Origin: JAVBUP01 sp031555175
GTDB taxonomy: Bacteria; Bacillota_I; Bacilli_A; Erysipelotrichales; Coprobacillaceae
DNA length: 22,943 nucleotides
Assembly: GCA_031555175.1 (NCBI GenBank)
Contig: JAVBUP010000068.1
Span: 1-22,943, forward strand
Reading direction: 5' to 3'
The notes under the pieces are model-generated. The model saw nothing but the letters and a program-made list of their open reading frames with translations, searched no databases and was not told the origin of the DNA. The position numbers and the translations under genes were made by a program. Positions 21,148 to 22,943 of this stretch are shown here, piece after piece. Position 1 is the first letter of the stretch. Each line of letters opens with the position of its first letter.

Positions 21148-22785
21148 ATGGCATTTGATGGTATTGTCTTAAACAAAGTTACTACTTTGCTAAACGAGCG
21201 AGTAGTTGGAGGTAAAATTAATAAAATTTATCAGATTTCAAACAGCGAAATCCTTTTTCAAGTTCGTTCAAATCATGAAACTTTACAACTTCTAGTATCT
21301 TGCCACCCAACATATGCACGTATTGGTTTGACATATTTAGACTATCCTCGCCCTGATTTGCCAAGCTCATTCACGATGTTTTTGCGAAAACACTTAGAAG
21401 GAGCCTATATTAAGGAAATCACGCAAATATCTTATGAAAGAATTCTTAAAATAGTATTCGCAACACGTAATGCTTTTGGTGATCAAATTGAACTACACGG
21501 TTTTATTGAAATCATGGGTCGCCATTCAAATTTTATTCTTACTGATAGTAATGGTAAAATTCTTGATTCACTTAAGCGTATAAGTGCTAGTGTGAGTAGT
21601 GTTAGAATTATTTATCCTGGTATTACCTATGAATACCCACCATTACAATCCGACAAGAAAAATATATTTGCTGACGATGTAATTATTTCTAATGATATGC
21701 ATAAGTATTATCTTGGTTTATCGCCACAGATTTCCCAGGAAATGAGTATTAGGAAAGATAATGGTACTAAACCGCAAGACATAATTAAAATGCTTAAAGA
21801 CTCATATTCTCTTTTCTTATATAAAGAACCAAAGGAAATGTTTTCTTTATTGCCATTATCCAGTTTAGCATCAAATTACAAACAATATGATATTTTTGAG
21901 GGACTTGATGCATTCTATGGCATAAAAGATGAAACTGACCGCATTAAACAACAAACTTCCAATCTAGTTGCCTATGTAGATGGGGAATTAAAGAAAAATA
22001 AACTAAAACTAGAAAAACTTAAAGTATCTTTATTTGAAAGTGAAAATAGCGAAGAGTATAAAGTCAAAGGAGAACTTCTTTATACCGTTTTACATACTAT
22101 TGATAAGGGTATGAACGAAGTAATTGTTGATAACTATTATGATAATACAAAAATGGTTATTGCCTTAGATCCACGCTTAAGTGGCAAAGACAATGCTAAA
22201 AAGTATTATCAAAAGTATTCTAAAGCTAAAAATGGTATCTCTATAATTAAGGAACAGATTTTGTTAACTGAAAAAGAAATTGAGTATTTTGATTTATTAG
22301 CAACGCAACTTTCCTACGCTACATACCATGATGCAATTGAAATTAGAGAGGAATTAGAGACAGCTGGTTATATACGTAAAAAAGAGATTAAAAAGATAAA
22401 ACAAAATAGGAAGCCAAATTATGATGTCTATGAATCTCATGATGGATTTGAAATCCTTGTTGGTAAGAATAATCTTCAAAACGATTACTTAACATTTAAA
22501 GTGGCATCTTATAATCATTTATGGTTCCATGCTAAAGGTGTACCTGGTAGCCATGTAATAATTAAAAGTGATAACCCTAGCGATGAAGCAATTAGATCAG
22601 CAGCTATGCTGGCAGCATTTTATTCAAAAGCTCGAAATAGCAGTTCTGTCCCAATTGACTACACACAAGTCAGAAATATCAAAAGACTTAGCAGTGGTAA
22701 GCCCGGTGCTGTAACGTTCTCTACTAATAAAACAATCTATATTGATCCAGATGAGGACTATATTAATAACTTAATAAAAAAATAA
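21148..22785 (+). CDS. rqcH: Ribosome quality control factor RqcH (NFACT family, YloA/FbpA)
   Basis: Bacterial Rqc2/NEMF homologue that binds stalled 50S-peptidyl-tRNA and recruits tRNA-Ala to add C-terminal alanine tails for degradation; the family was once named fibronectin-binding protein. From the ATG at 21148 it has 545 residues, beginning MAFDGI as relatives do. NFACT-N (1-about 230) contains LRKHLEGA and EIMGRHSN (121-128); a coiled coil of Lys/Glu-rich helices (about 260-400) and the NFACT-R domain (about 425-545, with DGFEILVGKNN and LWFHAKGVPGSHV) follow. The invariant D97-R98 pair of Bacillus RqcH reads E97-R98 here. GGTGAT serves as ribosome binding site; the upstream in-frame ATG (21136) is too close to the promoter. 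Confidence 0.95.
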   Translation: MAFDGIVLNKVTTLLNERVVGGKINKIYQISNSEILFQVRSNHETLQLLVSCHPTYARIGLTYLDYPRPDLPSSFTMFLRKHLEGAYIKEITQISYERILKIVFATRNAFGDQIELHGFIEIMGRHSNFILTDSNGKILDSLKRISASVSSVRIIYPGITYEYPPLQSDKKNIFADDVIISNDMHKYYLGLSPQISQEMSIRKDNGTKPQDIIKMLKDSYSLFLYKEPKEMFSLLPLSSLASNYKQYDIFEGLDAFYGIKDETDRIKQQTSNLVAYVDGELKKNKLKLEKLKVSLFESENSEEYKVKGELLYTVLHTIDKGMNEVIVDNYYDNTKMVIALDPRLSGKDNAKKYYQKYSKAKNGISIIKEQILLTEKEIEYFDLLATQLSYATYHDAIEIREELETAGYIRKKEIKKIKQNRKPNYDVYESHDGFEILVGKNNLQNDYLTFKVASYNHLWFHAKGVPGSHVIIKSDNPSDEAIRSAAMLAAFYSKARNSSSVPIDYTQVRNIKRLSSGKPGAVTFSTNKTIYIDPDEDYINNLIKK

Positions 22786-22806
22786 ATCCCTCTAATAGAG
22801 GGATTT
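22784..22806. terminator. Bidirectional terminator between rqcH and the transposase
   Basis: A 10-bp perfect inverted repeat (AAATCCCTCT / AGAGGGATTT, 22784-22793 and 22797-22806) with a 3-nt loop. A short T-tract follows on the plus strand, and a long one (seven T residues within rqcH's final codons) on the minus strand, so both converging genes can end here. Confidence 0.88.
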
Positions 22807-22813
22807 TCTTTAT

Positions 22814-22942
22814 TCAAATCTCAACCGCACCATTATTTAATTTATTAAATTCTATATCATAAGCAGATTCAAAGTCAAATAGTTTTCTAGGCATTGAATT
22901 AATTTGATTAGATATATCATCTAAATATTGTTGTTCTACTTG
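22814..22942 (-). CDS. C-terminus of an IS30-family transposase (partial)
   Basis: The last 42 codons of a minus-strand gene that continues past the window edge. The peptide contains NQINSMPRKLFDFESAYD, matching the end of IS30-family (DDE) transposases, where a segment like LNNRPRKxLxxxTPxE closes the catalytic domain, and it ends NNGAVEI. Whether the element is complete, and where its terminal inverted repeat lies, cannot be seen. The match is from memory of the family pattern. Confidence 0.72.
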   Translation of the reverse strand, partial: QVEQQYLDDISNQINSMPRKLFDFESAYDIEFNKLNNGAVEI

Positions 22943-22943
22943 A

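Overview
The window is AT-rich, densely packed bacterial chromosome with the conserved Firmicutes block gmk - priA - rsmB - rlmN - prpC - prkC - rsgA - rpe - thiN - rpmB - asp23/yloU - fakA, plus rqcH (yloA) divergent from gmk. Strong purine-rich ribosome binding sites, tight gene overlaps and hairpin-plus-T terminators fit a low-GC Firmicute. TGA serves as a normal stop (rpe, the histidine kinase), so this is not the Mycoplasma code. No sporulation gene is seen between rpmB and thiN. The genes coaBC, rpoZ, def and fmt, which sit in this block in Bacillus, are absent. An erysipelotrichia-like or mollicute-related lineage is possible, but that is inference.

Layout, left to right. 1-51: 5' end of an unidentified minus-strand gene. 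165-2186: fakA and the Asp23-family gene (minus strand, one promoter). 2427-2615: rpmB (plus strand). 2694-11004: a block that separates rpmB from thiN, holding a GNAT acetyltransferase, a short apparently non-coding transcript, a NUDIX hydrolase, a heterodimeric ABC exporter, a histidine kinase/response regulator pair and a small alarmone synthetase. 11161-20260: the housekeeping operon priA-rsmB-rlmN-prpC-prkC-rsgA-rpe-thiN (minus strand). 20470-21030: gmk. 21148-22785: rqcH (plus strand). The window ends in the C-terminus of an apparent IS30-family transposase.

The most interesting observation is a non-coding one. An exact direct repeat, TATAAAC-N4-TATAAAC (11-bp period), preceded by CTATT, occurs four times in the inserted block. 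Each copy lies just downstream of a terminator and just upstream of a minus-strand transcription unit: the small transcript, the ABC exporter pair, the kinase/regulator operon itself, and the alarmone synthetase. Head-to-tail repeats with 11-bp spacing are what OmpR/PhoB-family regulators bind, and the only such regulator here is the one encoded in the block. The simplest reading is an autoregulated two-component system that controls an exporter, a (p)ppGpp synthetase and a small RNA or dead peptide gene. The repeats are read directly from the sequence; the regulatory link is inference.
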